Under the pieces are notes generated by a model. The model was not told where the DNA came from. It saw nothing but the letters and a program-made list of their open reading frames with translations, and made no database searches. 64,000 nucleotides of DNA from Saccharicrinis fermentans DSM 9555 = JCM 21142 (lineage in GTDB: Bacteria; Bacteroidota; Bacteroidia; Bacteroidales; Marinilabiliaceae): the NCBI RefSeq assembly GCF_000517085.1, contig NZ_KI912107.1, forward strand, positions 2,347,618 to 2,411,617, read 5' to 3'. Shown piece after piece: positions 40,973-48,913 of this stretch (the stretch's first letter is position 1; each line of letters opens with the position of its first letter). The translations under genes and the position numbers were made by a program.

Positions 40973-41802
40973 GCGCTAAAATTTATAAGTAAAACACCTT
41001 GTTCGTAACCGCTTTCGTATGCCAATTCGTAAGTGTAATCGCCTGCGGCAACTGCTATAGGTAAATCGGCTACTACGCTATCGGTAACTATTTCTATTTC
41101 GCTGTCATCATCGGAGTTTACCAACTTAACGCTTGTTAGATTAGTGAATTTTGGTACAGAGACAATACTGGTAGCTGCACTAAAAGCCGTTGGTATGCTT
41201 GTGTGACCTATTAGCGAGAATCGTTCCTGTGAGGTACCCATATTACTCTCCGCTATCTCTTTAACTTCCTCAATTGCGGCTTGTACATTTTCGGCCTCAA
41301 AGTCGTTTTCGGAGTTGTCGAAACTGGTTTCTATTGCTGTGCTTGTACCACCACCATCCTCTCTCAACCAGTCCAGTTCCTCCCTTAACCCCACCACATC
41401 ATCAATCGTAATTTCACCAATCGTAGAGCCTTGATAAGCCCAATGGGCTGGATGGGTTTCGGGGTTTTCACCTACTGGTGCATTTTCTTTAAGTCGGTAA
41501 AACTTTTCGGTTTGAAACTGAGGGTCTGCACTTGCCGGATTACTAAAACTTACGTATTCGGCCACTAAAGCATCAAATACGTAGTTTTTTTCAGGATCAT
41601 AAACGCCTACCTGTTCAGGAGCCACAACCGCTTTAACATCCATTTTAGAATCCAACAAAGTTTGTAGCCCATCAATGGAAGCGGAAGGGATCTGCTCGTC
41701 TTTATGCCAAAATGAATCCATCCATGCCCAAAACTGAGACTGCGTTGGTAATAATCCTGTTTTAAACCAGTTTTTTAGCGTATTTATAGTCTGTTTGCCC
41801 AT
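40969..41802 (-). CDS. Tail fibre-associated structural protein
   Basis: A 277-residue protein starting MGKQTINTLKNWFKTG. The N-terminal LPTQSQFWAWMDSFWHKDEQIP is a hallmark of tail-fibre or collar proteins in Bacteroidota phages, where it probably docks to the baseplate. The middle carries EVQAAIEEVKEIAES-type helix, and the C-terminal 70 residues form a beta domain. The ATG at 41802 is preferred over 41832 because the latter overlaps the previous gene and adds a non-conserved leader. Confidence 0.7.
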   Translation of the reverse strand: MGKQTINTLKNWFKTGLLPTQSQFWAWMDSFWHKDEQIPSASIDGLQTLLDSKMDVKAVVAPEQVGVYDPEKNYVFDALVAEYVSFSNPASADPQFQTEKFYRLKENAPVGENPETHPAHWAYQGSTIGEITIDDVVGLREELDWLREDGGGTSTAIETSFDNSENDFEAENVQAAIEEVKEIAESNMGTSQERFSLIGHTSIPTAFSAATSIVSVPKFTNLTSVKLVNSDDDSEIEIVTDSVVADLPIAVAAGDYTYELAYESGYEQGVLLINFSA

Positions 41803-41807
41803 ATTAA

Positions 41808-42578
41808 TTAATCTAACGGTATTAGCATCCAATCAAAAAATATACTTTGATCTTCACTAAACTCTTCCTGAAAATAAATCTCCATATTTGTAGTACTGCG
41901 AGATCTGACAGCCCACGATATCAAATCATCGTTGCCATCTTCAGTATCATTAGCAAGTCGAATGGCTCCAAGAACTAAATAATTTGCGGTTGAAATTGTA
42001 GCACCAAATGGAATCACTTCACTATTAATGTCAGGATTACCACCTCGGATATCAAAAGGTCCGTATGTGCCTTTAGCGAGAGATACAATCGCTTTTTGTT
42101 CAAGTTCTTCAATATTATCTGCATTAGATTGTATATCCTGAGCGTTTACTAGAATATCATCTTCAACATCTGCTAAACGATTATTTAGAGCTGTCATTTG
42201 CGACATTAAACTTATGATAGTATCAGTACGTATGATAGAATCCCAAGATATATTATTTTCTGCGTCAGCTGACACTCCAAACTCAGCATTATAGCTTGTT
42301 TGCTCACGAGTACCAGCATCTACATTAGAAACTGTTACCTTTTTTACTATTTGCACGTTGCTTGAAATTGAACCTCCTTTAAAGGGCATTAAAATACCCT
42401 TTAAGAACATGTACCCCGGGGCTGCACTTGTTCCTGTAACTTCGCAACCCGAAACGATATAGTTATCGCCTCCTATATAGCCCAATTTCTCCATAGCTGC
42501 ATAGGCGGCCTGCATAAATGCGAGTGAGTTAGTTGTAAGCGGAAAATCTTTCCTGTCTTGTAATGTTAATTTATCCAT
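41808..42578 (-). CDS. Phage tail structural protein (fibre/baseplate distal)
   Basis: A 256-residue protein. An N-terminal helical segment (SLAFMQAAYAAMEKLGYIGG) is followed by a beta-rich part (GYMFLKGILMPFKGG), a coiled coil around residues 118-170 (MSQMTALNNRLADVEDDI) and a C-terminal sandwich. No named family is recognised with certainty. The placement between the gp48-like gene and tail-fibre genes supports a tail-tip role. Confidence 0.6.
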   Translation of the reverse strand: MDKLTLQDRKDFPLTTNSLAFMQAAYAAMEKLGYIGGDNYIVSGCEVTGTSAAPGYMFLKGILMPFKGGSISSNVQIVKKVTVSNVDAGTREQTSYNAEFGVSADAENNISWDSIIRTDTIISLMSQMTALNNRLADVEDDILVNAQDIQSNADNIEELEQKAIVSLAKGTYGPFDIRGGNPDINSEVIPFGATISTANYLVLGAIRLANDTEDGNDDLISWAVRSRSTTNMEIYFQEEFSEDQSIFFDWMLIPLD

Positions 42579-42583
42579 CTTTC

Positions 42584-43063
42584 TTATATATTTACCACAA
42601 CATCAAATCTTTTGCCTGCCAGCTTATAATAATCAACAATACCTTTTAACCTGTACAGATCTGCCTCCGAAAATTGATATGGGATGTTTACAATAAAATC
42701 ATAACTCCCCCCGTAATAAGCTGAATCATTATGTATTATTATACCCCCTTCAACATCATCAGATATGATTAGAGCGTCCAAATCAGTGTCTCTATTAATT
42801 AGTGTTACCACCTCACCTCCAGCGTCTGTTATGTATATCCTTCTATCAGAAGAATCAAAGGCATCATTTAAAGCCGATTCGATATAACATACCTGACTAT
42901 TGTGGTTGAGTTTGTACAAGGTTTGTGTACGATAGCTAATAAAGTTATTATACACTACAACAATTTGCGAAATAAGAGCCTTTAACCAGGCCACATTAAA
43001 TATCGTTCGCAACTTGTTTGGAAGTAACCATATCACAACAGAATTAAAGTCGATATTAAACAT
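42584..43063 (-). CDS. Mu gp48-like baseplate protein (by position)
   Basis: A 159-residue protein that overlaps the 3' end of the baseplate J gene by 8 bases. The N-terminal helix-rich half (LPNKLRTIFNVAWLKALISQ) and the final FSEADLYRLKGIVDYYKLAGKRFDVVV resemble small tail proteins found after gpJ in Bacteroidota Mu-like phages. In Mu this slot is gp48 (P2 gpI), which links baseplate J to the fibres. The assignment rests mainly on gene order. Confidence 0.55.
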   Translation of the reverse strand: MFNIDFNSVVIWLLPNKLRTIFNVAWLKALISQIVVVYNNFISYRTQTLYKLNHNSQVCYIESALNDAFDSSDRRIYITDAGGEVVTLINRDTDLDALIISDDVEGGIIIHNDSAYYGGSYDFIVNIPYQFSEADLYRLKGIVDYYKLAGKRFDVVVNI

Positions 43064-43877
43064 TTGCTTTATAGTTAAGTGTTAGATCATCATCTGTAAC
43101 TGTTAAGTAACCTGCGTTAGGGGTAACCTTTCCCTGGACCGCTTGCCAGTCGTTGTCCGCGTATTTTGTTTCAACGCTTAATATTTCAGGTATATCAACA
43201 CCGTCAGTGAGCTGAAGCGAATCAACCAGACTTGCTGGAATAAATTCACCGTTGAAGGGTAGCGCAGTAATAAATTTCCTTATCGTATCTTCGACTGGTG
43301 ATTGACTAGGGTCTGTAATCAACGTTCCATCCGCATTTAGCACTTGCGGATCATAATATATATCCATAACAAGACGAAGATTGTCACCTTCAGAAGACAC
43401 AACATTAATAACAACCCCTGCATCTTTTACAGCTGTTATATATGCTGTAAAAGGTGTTAATTCATCAGGAGAACTTGTACTTAAAGGTTGCAATTCTCCA
43501 TTTTCAGTTTTTGCCACCTTCATAAACAGTGTTCCGTTTTTACTTTCTACGGCAGCATGACTTACTATTTTTGCATCTTCATCTTCTGTTTCGTAGTAGT
43601 CTGTTTCTGTCACTAACTCATACCCGTATTGGAATGCTTTAGCTTTTTCGGCATACCACATTTCGTTATGTGTTTTTTGTGTGGCTAGCTTCGCATCAAT
43701 TTCAGATGTGTGATTATCAAATAGCACCTCCAGCAAATATGAAGCAACTGCAAAAACATACGCAAAAAGCCGCCATAAGGCCGTTTTACTTGTACTTGTA
43801 AGCACTTCGCTTAACGCCTCATCATCCTGAACGTTGTCAATTATTCCCTGCTGTATTTCTGTTATATTCCTTGCCAT
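43056..43877 (-). CDS. Baseplate J-like protein (Mu gp47 counterpart)
   Basis: A 273-residue baseplate wedge protein. N-terminal helices (EIQQGIIDNVQDDEALSEVL; LWRLFAYVFAVASYLLE) are followed by a beta region with LRLVMDIYYDPQVLNADG, then EDTIRKFITALPFNGEFIPA, a pattern of the Baseplate_J family. It is shorter than Mu gp47 (about 360 residues), as usual in Bacteroidota phages. It lies directly before the gp48-like gene and 4 bases after the LysM gene. Confidence 0.78.
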   Translation of the reverse strand: MARNITEIQQGIIDNVQDDEALSEVLTSTSKTALWRLFAYVFAVASYLLEVLFDNHTSEIDAKLATQKTHNEMWYAEKAKAFQYGYELVTETDYYETEDEDAKIVSHAAVESKNGTLFMKVAKTENGELQPLSTSSPDELTPFTAYITAVKDAGVVINVVSSEGDNLRLVMDIYYDPQVLNADGTLITDPSQSPVEDTIRKFITALPFNGEFIPASLVDSLQLTDGVDIPEILSVETKYADNDWQAVQGKVTPNAGYLTVTDDDLTLNYKANV

Positions 43878-43881
43878 TTAT

Positions 43882-44385
43882 TTAACTTATTATAAAATCA
43901 ACTTCTAGCTTCCAATATCCAATTCCCTGAGGTTTTAGTGTTTCCGATTGTTCGACACTAAAGTCGGTTGCTATCTTTAAGCCCTTTCCGGCCAGAAACT
44001 CAACCACTAATTTGTTTAGCTTTTCGTTTCTTATATTTAAAACACTTCCAACAGGCAGATTCTCTGTTAAACCGATACTGTTATCAATTGTTAGCTTTTC
44101 GATTCCTTGTAGGGTTCCGTACTCTTGTATAGCAATGTCAAAAATATTTTGTCCTTGATGAACCGTTTGTGTGTTAGGTGCAATAGATGTATTTTTTCGA
44201 ACTGTAACGGCAGGCAAATCATAGGTTACAGAGTCATCAACTTTAAGAACACTACCAGGACTTAAAATTGATGTTAATTCTATATTGTTATCCTTAGCTA
44301 ATTGAGCGACACCCTGCATGTGTCCATACTCGCGTATGGCCACATCAAACAGGGTTTCACCCGACAGTATGCTTATGCTGTTCAT
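43882..44385 (-). CDS. LysM-repeat tail protein
   Basis: A 167-residue protein with two LysM-like modules of about 45 residues each: residues 3-50 (GETLFDVAIREYGHMQGVAQ) and 75-120 (GQNIFDIAIQEYGTLQGIEK). LysM domains in contractile-tail phages (gpX-like) bind the tube-baseplate junction or peptidoglycan. The two copies are clearly similar, indicating internal duplication. The C-terminal 45 residues form a separate beta piece. It overlaps the small membrane gene upstream by 4 bases. Confidence 0.72.
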   Translation of the reverse strand: MNSISILSGETLFDVAIREYGHMQGVAQLAKDNNIELTSILSPGSVLKVDDSVTYDLPAVTVRKNTSIAPNTQTVHQGQNIFDIAIQEYGTLQGIEKLTIDNSIGLTENLPVGSVLNIRNEKLNKLVVEFLAGKGLKIATDFSVEQSETLKPQGIGYWKLEVDFIIS

Positions 44386-44594
44386 TTTCGGCGTTTTTTT
44401 GCCTGATCCTGATCGTTACCTTCTAAATTAATATTCACGTTACCGTCTTTTTTAACCTTACCGTCAACGGAAACATTAATCTGATTTCCTGTATTTGCTT
44501 GTTTTTTTGCAAACGTATACCCTCCAACCAAACCAATTCCTATACCTAGAAACAGAAAGGTTGTGCACATGAATATTTTACCCTTTACAGTCAT
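44382..44594 (-). CDS. Small single-span membrane protein of the lysis cassette
   Basis: A 70-residue protein with one N-terminal hydrophobic segment (FMCTTFLFLGIGIGLVGGYTF) and a short, charged, low-complexity tail ending KKRRK. It overlaps the CHAP lysin gene by 17 bases. This topology and position fit an inner-membrane spanin (Rz-like) or an accessory holin, but the tail is too short for a typical spanin coiled coil. The role is inferred from context only. Confidence 0.55.
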   Translation of the reverse strand: MTVKGKIFMCTTFLFLGIGIGLVGGYTFAKKQANTGNQINVSVDGKVKKDGNVNINLEGNDQDQAKKRRK

Positions 44595-45417
44595 AATTCT
44601 TTACTTTTATATAACGAGAAATGGCATACACCTTTTTGGGGCTTCGCTTTTTTTTATATACCCCGTCACCGGTTCTACTACCGTTATTATTTGTATTTCC
44701 CTCAATTGTTATAAAATACCCAGACTTATCAGTCTTGATGTAAAATCCTACGTGCCCAACTCTTTTTAAAGATGAATAGTAAAATGTAACAACATCACCA
44801 GCGAGCGCAATTGTTTTTTTGTTTTTATAGCCTGATTTTGAATACCAAATCACATCCTTATCTCTGGCAAAGGATGGCGACCACGCAGAATTTGGATTAC
44901 TAATTCCTACATTATATAAATTCCAGGAAACAAACGCTGCACACCAAGCTACTGGATAATCAAAGCCTACATGGTGTAGGTATTTATCTATATCAGGAGA
45001 GCTGTTTTGTGTTACTTCTCTTACATGTAGTTGCTCATTTAGATTATTCAATAATTTTTGCCTTACATCAGGCTGAGCCGATGCCGTTATAGATCCAGCT
45101 AACACAAACACTAAAAAAATAACTGTAGCTAATATGTACTTTATATTTTTCTCAAGCGTTGGGAAATTTCCATAAAAATCATCTCGTAAAAACCTAAATA
45201 CATTTGGAAAAATAACCCTTACCCCAAACCATGCTGTAGCCAACACAACAACATAACGAACTATACTATACGCTATCGTTTCAAGTTCAGACATAACGTC
45301 AAAAAATGCAGAATTGGGAAAGTAATTTCCTAATACCCAGTTTAGGCAACCAAACGAAATCACTAACACGATTAGTGAAATCATTTCCTCTTTAAATGTT
45401 TTAAAAAATTTCTTCAT
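44578..45417 (-). CDS. Membrane-anchored CHAP endolysin (holin-like plus lysin fusion)
   Basis: A 279-residue protein (start at 45417, MKKFFKTF, preceded by GGAGG-like sequence). Three hydrophobic segments (about 13-30, 49-68, 93-113) resemble a holin. The third ends in Ala112-Ser-Ala114/Gln115, a good signal-peptidase I site. A CHAP amidase/endopeptidase domain follows (about 145-275) with catalytic Cys159 in VAWCAAF and His222 in RVGHVGFYI. It would cut peptidoglycan during lysis. The architecture suggests delivery to the periplasm without a separate holin. It sits between gp46-like and gp47-like baseplate genes. Confidence 0.78.
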   Translation of the reverse strand: MKKFFKTFKEEMISLIVLVISFGCLNWVLGNYFPNSAFFDVMSELETIAYSIVRYVVVLATAWFGVRVIFPNVFRFLRDDFYGNFPTLEKNIKYILATVIFLVFVLAGSITASAQPDVRQKLLNNLNEQLHVREVTQNSSPDIDKYLHHVGFDYPVAWCAAFVSWNLYNVGISNPNSAWSPSFARDKDVIWYSKSGYKNKKTIALAGDVVTFYYSSLKRVGHVGFYIKTDKSGYFITIEGNTNNNGSRTGDGVYKKKRSPKKVYAISRYIKVKNYDCKG

Positions 45418-45427
45418 AATCTTTTTT

Positions 45428-45730
45428 TTATTCCTCCAATTTATAATCAAGTTCAAAGCTCCCATCTTCGCTTATGCTAAGATCGGTTACTGTGTATCCA
45501 TCTGTTTTTAAACCGACTTTAATCTCTCTTTTAATTTGGTTTAAACTGGTGTTTTGTTGTTTCAAAAACTTATTTAAACCTATTCCAACAGTCGGATTTT
45601 CTTTCAGCTCCCCTTTGTTGAGCTCCAGTAACATTTCAACGTGCTGGTCATCGGAAGCACCCGTAACAAAGTCACCGTTTGCCGTAGCAAAGTCGTTGTT
45701 TTCGTCTAATAGATAATCCTCACGTGCCAT
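45428..45730 (-). CDS. Mu gp46/gpW-like baseplate protein
   Basis: A 100-residue protein with YLLDENNDFATANGDFVTGASDDQHVE at the start, split here as a typical gp46/GPW N-terminal motif (LDENND, GDFVTG), and a helix with NPTVGIGLNKFLKQQNT. These features match small baseplate wedge proteins (Mu gp46, T4 gp25 family). It lies immediately after the spike gene (stop and start touching at 45730), matching the Mu order gp45-gp46. Confidence 0.7.
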   Translation of the reverse strand: MAREDYLLDENNDFATANGDFVTGASDDQHVEMLLELNKGELKENPTVGIGLNKFLKQQNTSLNQIKREIKVGLKTDGYTVTDLSISEDGSFELDYKLEE

Positions 45731-46248
45731 TAGTGTTTTACTTTTTCGTTAATGATTGCTTCAGGATCTGGATCCTCAAGCTGATTGCCAAACCAAGCAG
45801 TTGCAGCTGTCTTTAATAATGCTCCACCGTCTCCATTTGCCGGAGCCCAATTTTGAAACGCTGTTTTAAGCATGTTTAAATCGTTTTTAATCTCCTGTAT
45901 TTCATCTATCACTTTCTGACTGATTGCTATTCCTCCATTGACTCCACCGTTTATGATTATTTCGTCAATATCTGTGGCGGTAATTACGTAGGCATCTGTT
46001 TTATTATTCTCAACCAATACAACCAGAACCCGACTACCAAGATTTGGATAAATGGAAACAACATTTTGACCCGGACTTGTAATAGCGTTTAATCTTACTT
46101 CAAATAAATCCGGTAAATCTTCACGCTCAACATTACAGGTATTTGCATCTCTATCCACTTTGGTAACCGTACCTTCAGTAACCATTACCGGAATAACCTT
46201 TTCGGCTACTTTTTCAGTTGCTGCCTGTATTACACTTTCTAAACTCAT
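45730..46248 (-). CDS. Mu gp45-like baseplate spike protein
   Basis: A 172-residue protein. Residues about 20-95 form an OB-fold (EGTVTKVDRDANTCNVER, then GSRVLVVLVENNKTDAYVIT), as in Mu gp45 and P2 gpV membrane-piercing spikes. A coiled coil and a C-terminal tip region follow. It overlaps the gp44-like gene by 4 bases. It is expected to form the trimeric spike at the bottom of the contractile tail. Confidence 0.75.
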   Translation of the reverse strand: MSLESVIQAATEKVAEKVIPVMVTEGTVTKVDRDANTCNVEREDLPDLFEVRLNAITSPGQNVVSIYPNLGSRVLVVLVENNKTDAYVITATDIDEIIINGGVNGGIAISQKVIDEIQEIKNDLNMLKTAFQNWAPANGDGGALLKTAATAWFGNQLEDPDPEAIINEKVKH

Positions 46249-47204
46249 ACTTTAAAGCTTAATGTGTTTTGACGTTCATAACCCTTTGTTAAATCGTAAA
46301 CGATTATTGTCTTTTCAATCAAATAATTCCCCTCTCTCTCAGGTTCCAGATCATCAATTATTTTTAGAGTATCTCCAGCATGAGTTCTAGGGTAAGCAAA
46401 GCCAGTAATTGAACCTGAATACCCATCAAAACTTAGTTTATTATACCAAGCGTCAGCAGCTTGTTTTAATTCTTTTTCAGTTATTGCTCCAAAGTTTAAA
46501 GTTCTAACACTGGCATAGTTTACATCATCACTACCCGTTTCATACTTCAACTTTTTACCGTTACGCTGGTTGGCAATGGCTTTAATTCTAACTTTAACAT
46601 CCTCTTTTCTATGATACGCAAGATCGTTTCGTTTTACATTATTGTAAAATTTATAAGTCCATATATCACCAATGCCCCTAACATCGTAGGCAAACTGACA
46701 GGTAATAACCTGATCCCGGATATATGAATAAAAGCCGTATTGTTTCTGTAATTCTCGCAAAACTCTGTAGCTACTGGCATTACTAATCTGAAAAGTACCT
46801 AAGTTGACCCCAGGACATTCGATAGTGTAATTTGGGGCAATAAATTCAAGCAACTGTTTTAAGCTTATACTTGGCCATGCTTTTACAAAGTTGTTGCGTT
46901 TTAGGTGATAAAAAGCATCATCTATATGTAATACAAGTGGCTCACTACTTTCAATCTCGTCTAAGAATCCAGAAAACTCAGTCCAATAGTTTCCATCATA
47001 ACCAAGTTCTATTTTTACAGGATCACCTGTTTTCAAATAATCAAGAACCCCCTGCCCGGCAATCGTTGAATAGTTTCGAGGTAATACAACTATAGCTTTA
47101 TCACCCAGTTCTTTTACACTCTCGGTAATTTGTACTCTGTTAACATTGTTAAAAACAACATTACCAACTGTTACTCTACTATTTGGTTCGTAATACATTT
47201 TCAT
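46245..47204 (-). CDS. Mu gp44/late control D-like baseplate hub protein
   Basis: A 319-residue protein. Beta domains are visible in PVKIELGYDGNYWTEFSGFL and RVLRELQKQYGFYSYIRDQV, hallmarks of the phage late control D/Mu gpP hub family. The segment SLKQLLEFIAPNYTIECPG precedes them. It forms the central hub between tail tube and spike. The start ATG at 47204 is chosen; it overlaps the upstream stop, while an upstream TTG would be less likely. Confidence 0.8.
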   Translation of the reverse strand: MKMYYEPNSRVTVGNVVFNNVNRVQITESVKELGDKAIVVLPRNYSTIAGQGVLDYLKTGDPVKIELGYDGNYWTEFSGFLDEIESSEPLVLHIDDAFYHLKRNNFVKAWPSISLKQLLEFIAPNYTIECPGVNLGTFQISNASSYRVLRELQKQYGFYSYIRDQVITCQFAYDVRGIGDIWTYKFYNNVKRNDLAYHRKEDVKVRIKAIANQRNGKKLKYETGSDDVNYASVRTLNFGAITEKELKQAADAWYNKLSFDGYSGSITGFAYPRTHAGDTLKIIDDLEPEREGNYLIEKTIIVYDLTKGYERQNTLSFKV

Positions 47205-47205
47205 A

Positions 47206-47856
47206 TCATTGCCCTTGCACAATAAACTCAGCCTGACTTGTACTAATTAAACTCACACTGTACTTTACCGTATCAACATAACCCTCAACAAAGCTAATTT
47301 GATAATCATCTTTAAAAAATACCTCTTGAATATCCAAATCATCCCAGATTGTTCCTTCAACGGCATAAGTCCCTGCAGCCTCAAACATCTCAGTTATCTT
47401 TTTTACAAGACGCTGTGGATAGTTATGCGAATCGCTATCCACAAGTATTCCCTGCATACGAATTTGCCAACTTCTTAAACCAAAATTTTCTATCACCTCA
47501 TAACCAGTACGGTCAATTGGTGTTATTACTGCATGTTTGCCACGCTTAAAGCTTACCATAGGCGGAGGCGCTAGAAAACCTTGAGAATCTTGTGTGCTCT
47601 GAAATTTAAAAAAAGGCAATGCTTTATTGTCTGACGAATTGACTCCAAATCGATATACTTTATCTGAATCAAGCGAGTTTTTAAAGGTAACATTAGCAAA
47701 GTCGGTTGAATCGTTACTATAAACATCTAAACCCGGAAGGTTAATGTTTATGCCTTCTAAATTGGCCAGTTGAACTAAGCGAGGTGCAACTTTTTGTGCT
47801 GTTACACCAAAAGCCTCGTTATACCTTTCAATTATACCACTTATTTTAATACCCAT
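47206..47856 (-). CDS. DUF6046-like tail protein (Mu gp43 position)
   Basis: A 216-residue protein with HAVITPIDRTGYEVIENFG and a motif WQIRMQGILVDSDSHNYPQ, seen in a Bacteroidota-specific tail family I take to be DUF6046. In Mu the same slot (after the tape measure, before gp44) holds gp43, the DNA-circularisation protein. It probably forms part of the baseplate or tail-tube cap. Its ATG overlaps the end of the frameshifted chaperone frame (47846) by 11 bases. Confidence 0.65.
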   Translation of the reverse strand: MGIKISGIIERYNEAFGVTAQKVAPRLVQLANLEGININLPGLDVYSNDSTDFANVTFKNSLDSDKVYRFGVNSSDNKALPFFKFQSTQDSQGFLAPPPMVSFKRGKHAVITPIDRTGYEVIENFGLRSWQIRMQGILVDSDSHNYPQRLVKKITEMFEAAGTYAVEGTIWDDLDIQEVFFKDDYQISFVEGYVDTVKYSVSLISTSQAEFIVQGQ

Positions 47857-48070
47857 CTGTCTTATTTTTTACTCCTAGTATACCTTGTTCTGCCAACCAT
47901 TCTAGCTGTCTAAACTTTTCCATCCATACTTCATCCTCTAAATTCTCAGGAAATGGTATGTGTAAAAAGTAGCTAAGCAAAGCATTGCCGCGCCGAAAAA
48001 AATTAACATGTTGCCTTATGCGACTATCACTATCATCAACACTGTCGATAGCAGGATAGCCGCTTATAAG
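47846..48070 (-). CDS. Tail assembly chaperone frameshift extension (T part of G-T)
   Basis: This 74-codon frame has no start codon and lies in the -1 frame of the gene upstream. It is entered by slippage at AAAAAAC (48076-48070), giving a product of about 201 residues. It reads LISGYPAIDSVDD, then VNFFRRGNALLSYFLHIPFP and WMEKFRQLEWLAEQG, an amphipathic, plainly coding sequence. By analogy with lambda G-T and the Mu equivalents, the long form recruits tape-measure and tube proteins. The frame ends overlapping the next ATG. Confidence 0.85.
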   Translation of the reverse strand, partial: LISGYPAIDSVDDSDSRIRQHVNFFRRGNALLSYFLHIPFPENLEDEVWMEKFRQLEWLAEQGILGVKNKTDGY

Positions 48071-48450
48071 TTTTTTATGTTACTTTTTGCGACTGGCAAC
48101 AGGGTTGTTAAAAAGTCGAAAGCGCCATAAAAGAGAAAGTCATCTGCTTTTACTTGTTCTTTTTCTGTTAAAAGACAGGCATTTATCAAAATCTCTTTGC
48201 TTTTATTAGGATCTTTATCCATCCACTTTTCAAACTCTCCAACCGTTTTACGGTCAGGTACACGACCAATTACAGCCAGAAACTGCGTTCTGTCCTCATT
48301 TATAGGAAGCTCTCCAAGCTTTATTTTTTGCTGTCCATACCGCTTTTTCCAAGCGTCAATTATTTCTTGTGTAATTCCGTCAGGCAAGCTATTGCCTTCT
48401 TTCATGTTAACCACTGTTTGTAAAGTGGTTGCTTTTTTTTCTGTCGTCAT
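48064..48450 (-). CDS. Tail assembly chaperone (G protein)
   Basis: A 128-residue protein located just after tail sheath and tube. Segments: GITQEIIDAWKKRYGQQKIK, then DRTQFLAVIGRVPDRKTVGE and ADDFLFYGAFDFLTTLLPVA. Size and position match the short tail chaperone of contractile phages. Two codons before its stop is the slippery sequence A_AAA_AAC (48076-48070), in the correct frame for -1 slippage, which extends it into the next frame. Confidence 0.82.
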   Translation of the reverse strand: MTTEKKATTLQTVVNMKEGNSLPDGITQEIIDAWKKRYGQQKIKLGELPINEDRTQFLAVIGRVPDRKTVGEFEKWMDKDPNKSKEILINACLLTEKEQVKADDFLFYGAFDFLTTLLPVAKSNIKNL

Positions 48451-48493
48451 TGGTGAATTTTTTTTTAATAAGCAGCCCAGAAGGGCTGCTTAT

Positions 48494-48913
48494 TTATGCA
48501 TTGTTATAATTAATATCTAATACAAACAGTGTAAACTGCCTTTTTAAGTCCATTTCGGTTTGCACTTCGCGCCCCTGATCTTGAAACTTACACAATAATG
48601 TATCATTAATGATATCGTTATTTTCGTTTGTGTAAGTAACATTTATTTCAAACGGTTTAATATCTATTAGAGATCCCCCCGCAGCCTTTTCAACAGCGCT
48701 AATACTTGCCAATCGAATAGTAATTGAACCATTATGGTTAATTTTTCCCATACTATACGATGTACCTTTGTTGCTACCGAGTGAGTGATTTAGTTGATGT
48801 TCCTGCTCTGTAGCGTATGATATCTCAGTTACTTCGTAGCTGAGACTACCAAACATTGTGACTTGAACATCTCCACCGTCATACGCTTTTCCGTTTTTCC
48901 TAACTAAACTCAT
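48494..48913 (-). CDS. Phage tail tube protein (Mu gpM counterpart)
   Basis: A 139-residue protein with a beta-rich tube fold (GGDVQVTMFGSLSYEVTEIS, then NHNGSITIRLASISAVEKA). It starts at the stop of the sheath gene (48913 shared) and precedes the tail chaperones, the standard order of contractile-tail modules. It polymerises into the inner tail tube. Confidence 0.8.
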   Translation of the reverse strand: MSLVRKNGKAYDGGDVQVTMFGSLSYEVTEISYATEQEHQLNHSLGSNKGTSYSMGKINHNGSITIRLASISAVEKAAGGSLIDIKPFEINVTYTNENNDIINDTLLCKFQDQGREVQTEMDLKRQFTLFVLDINYNNA

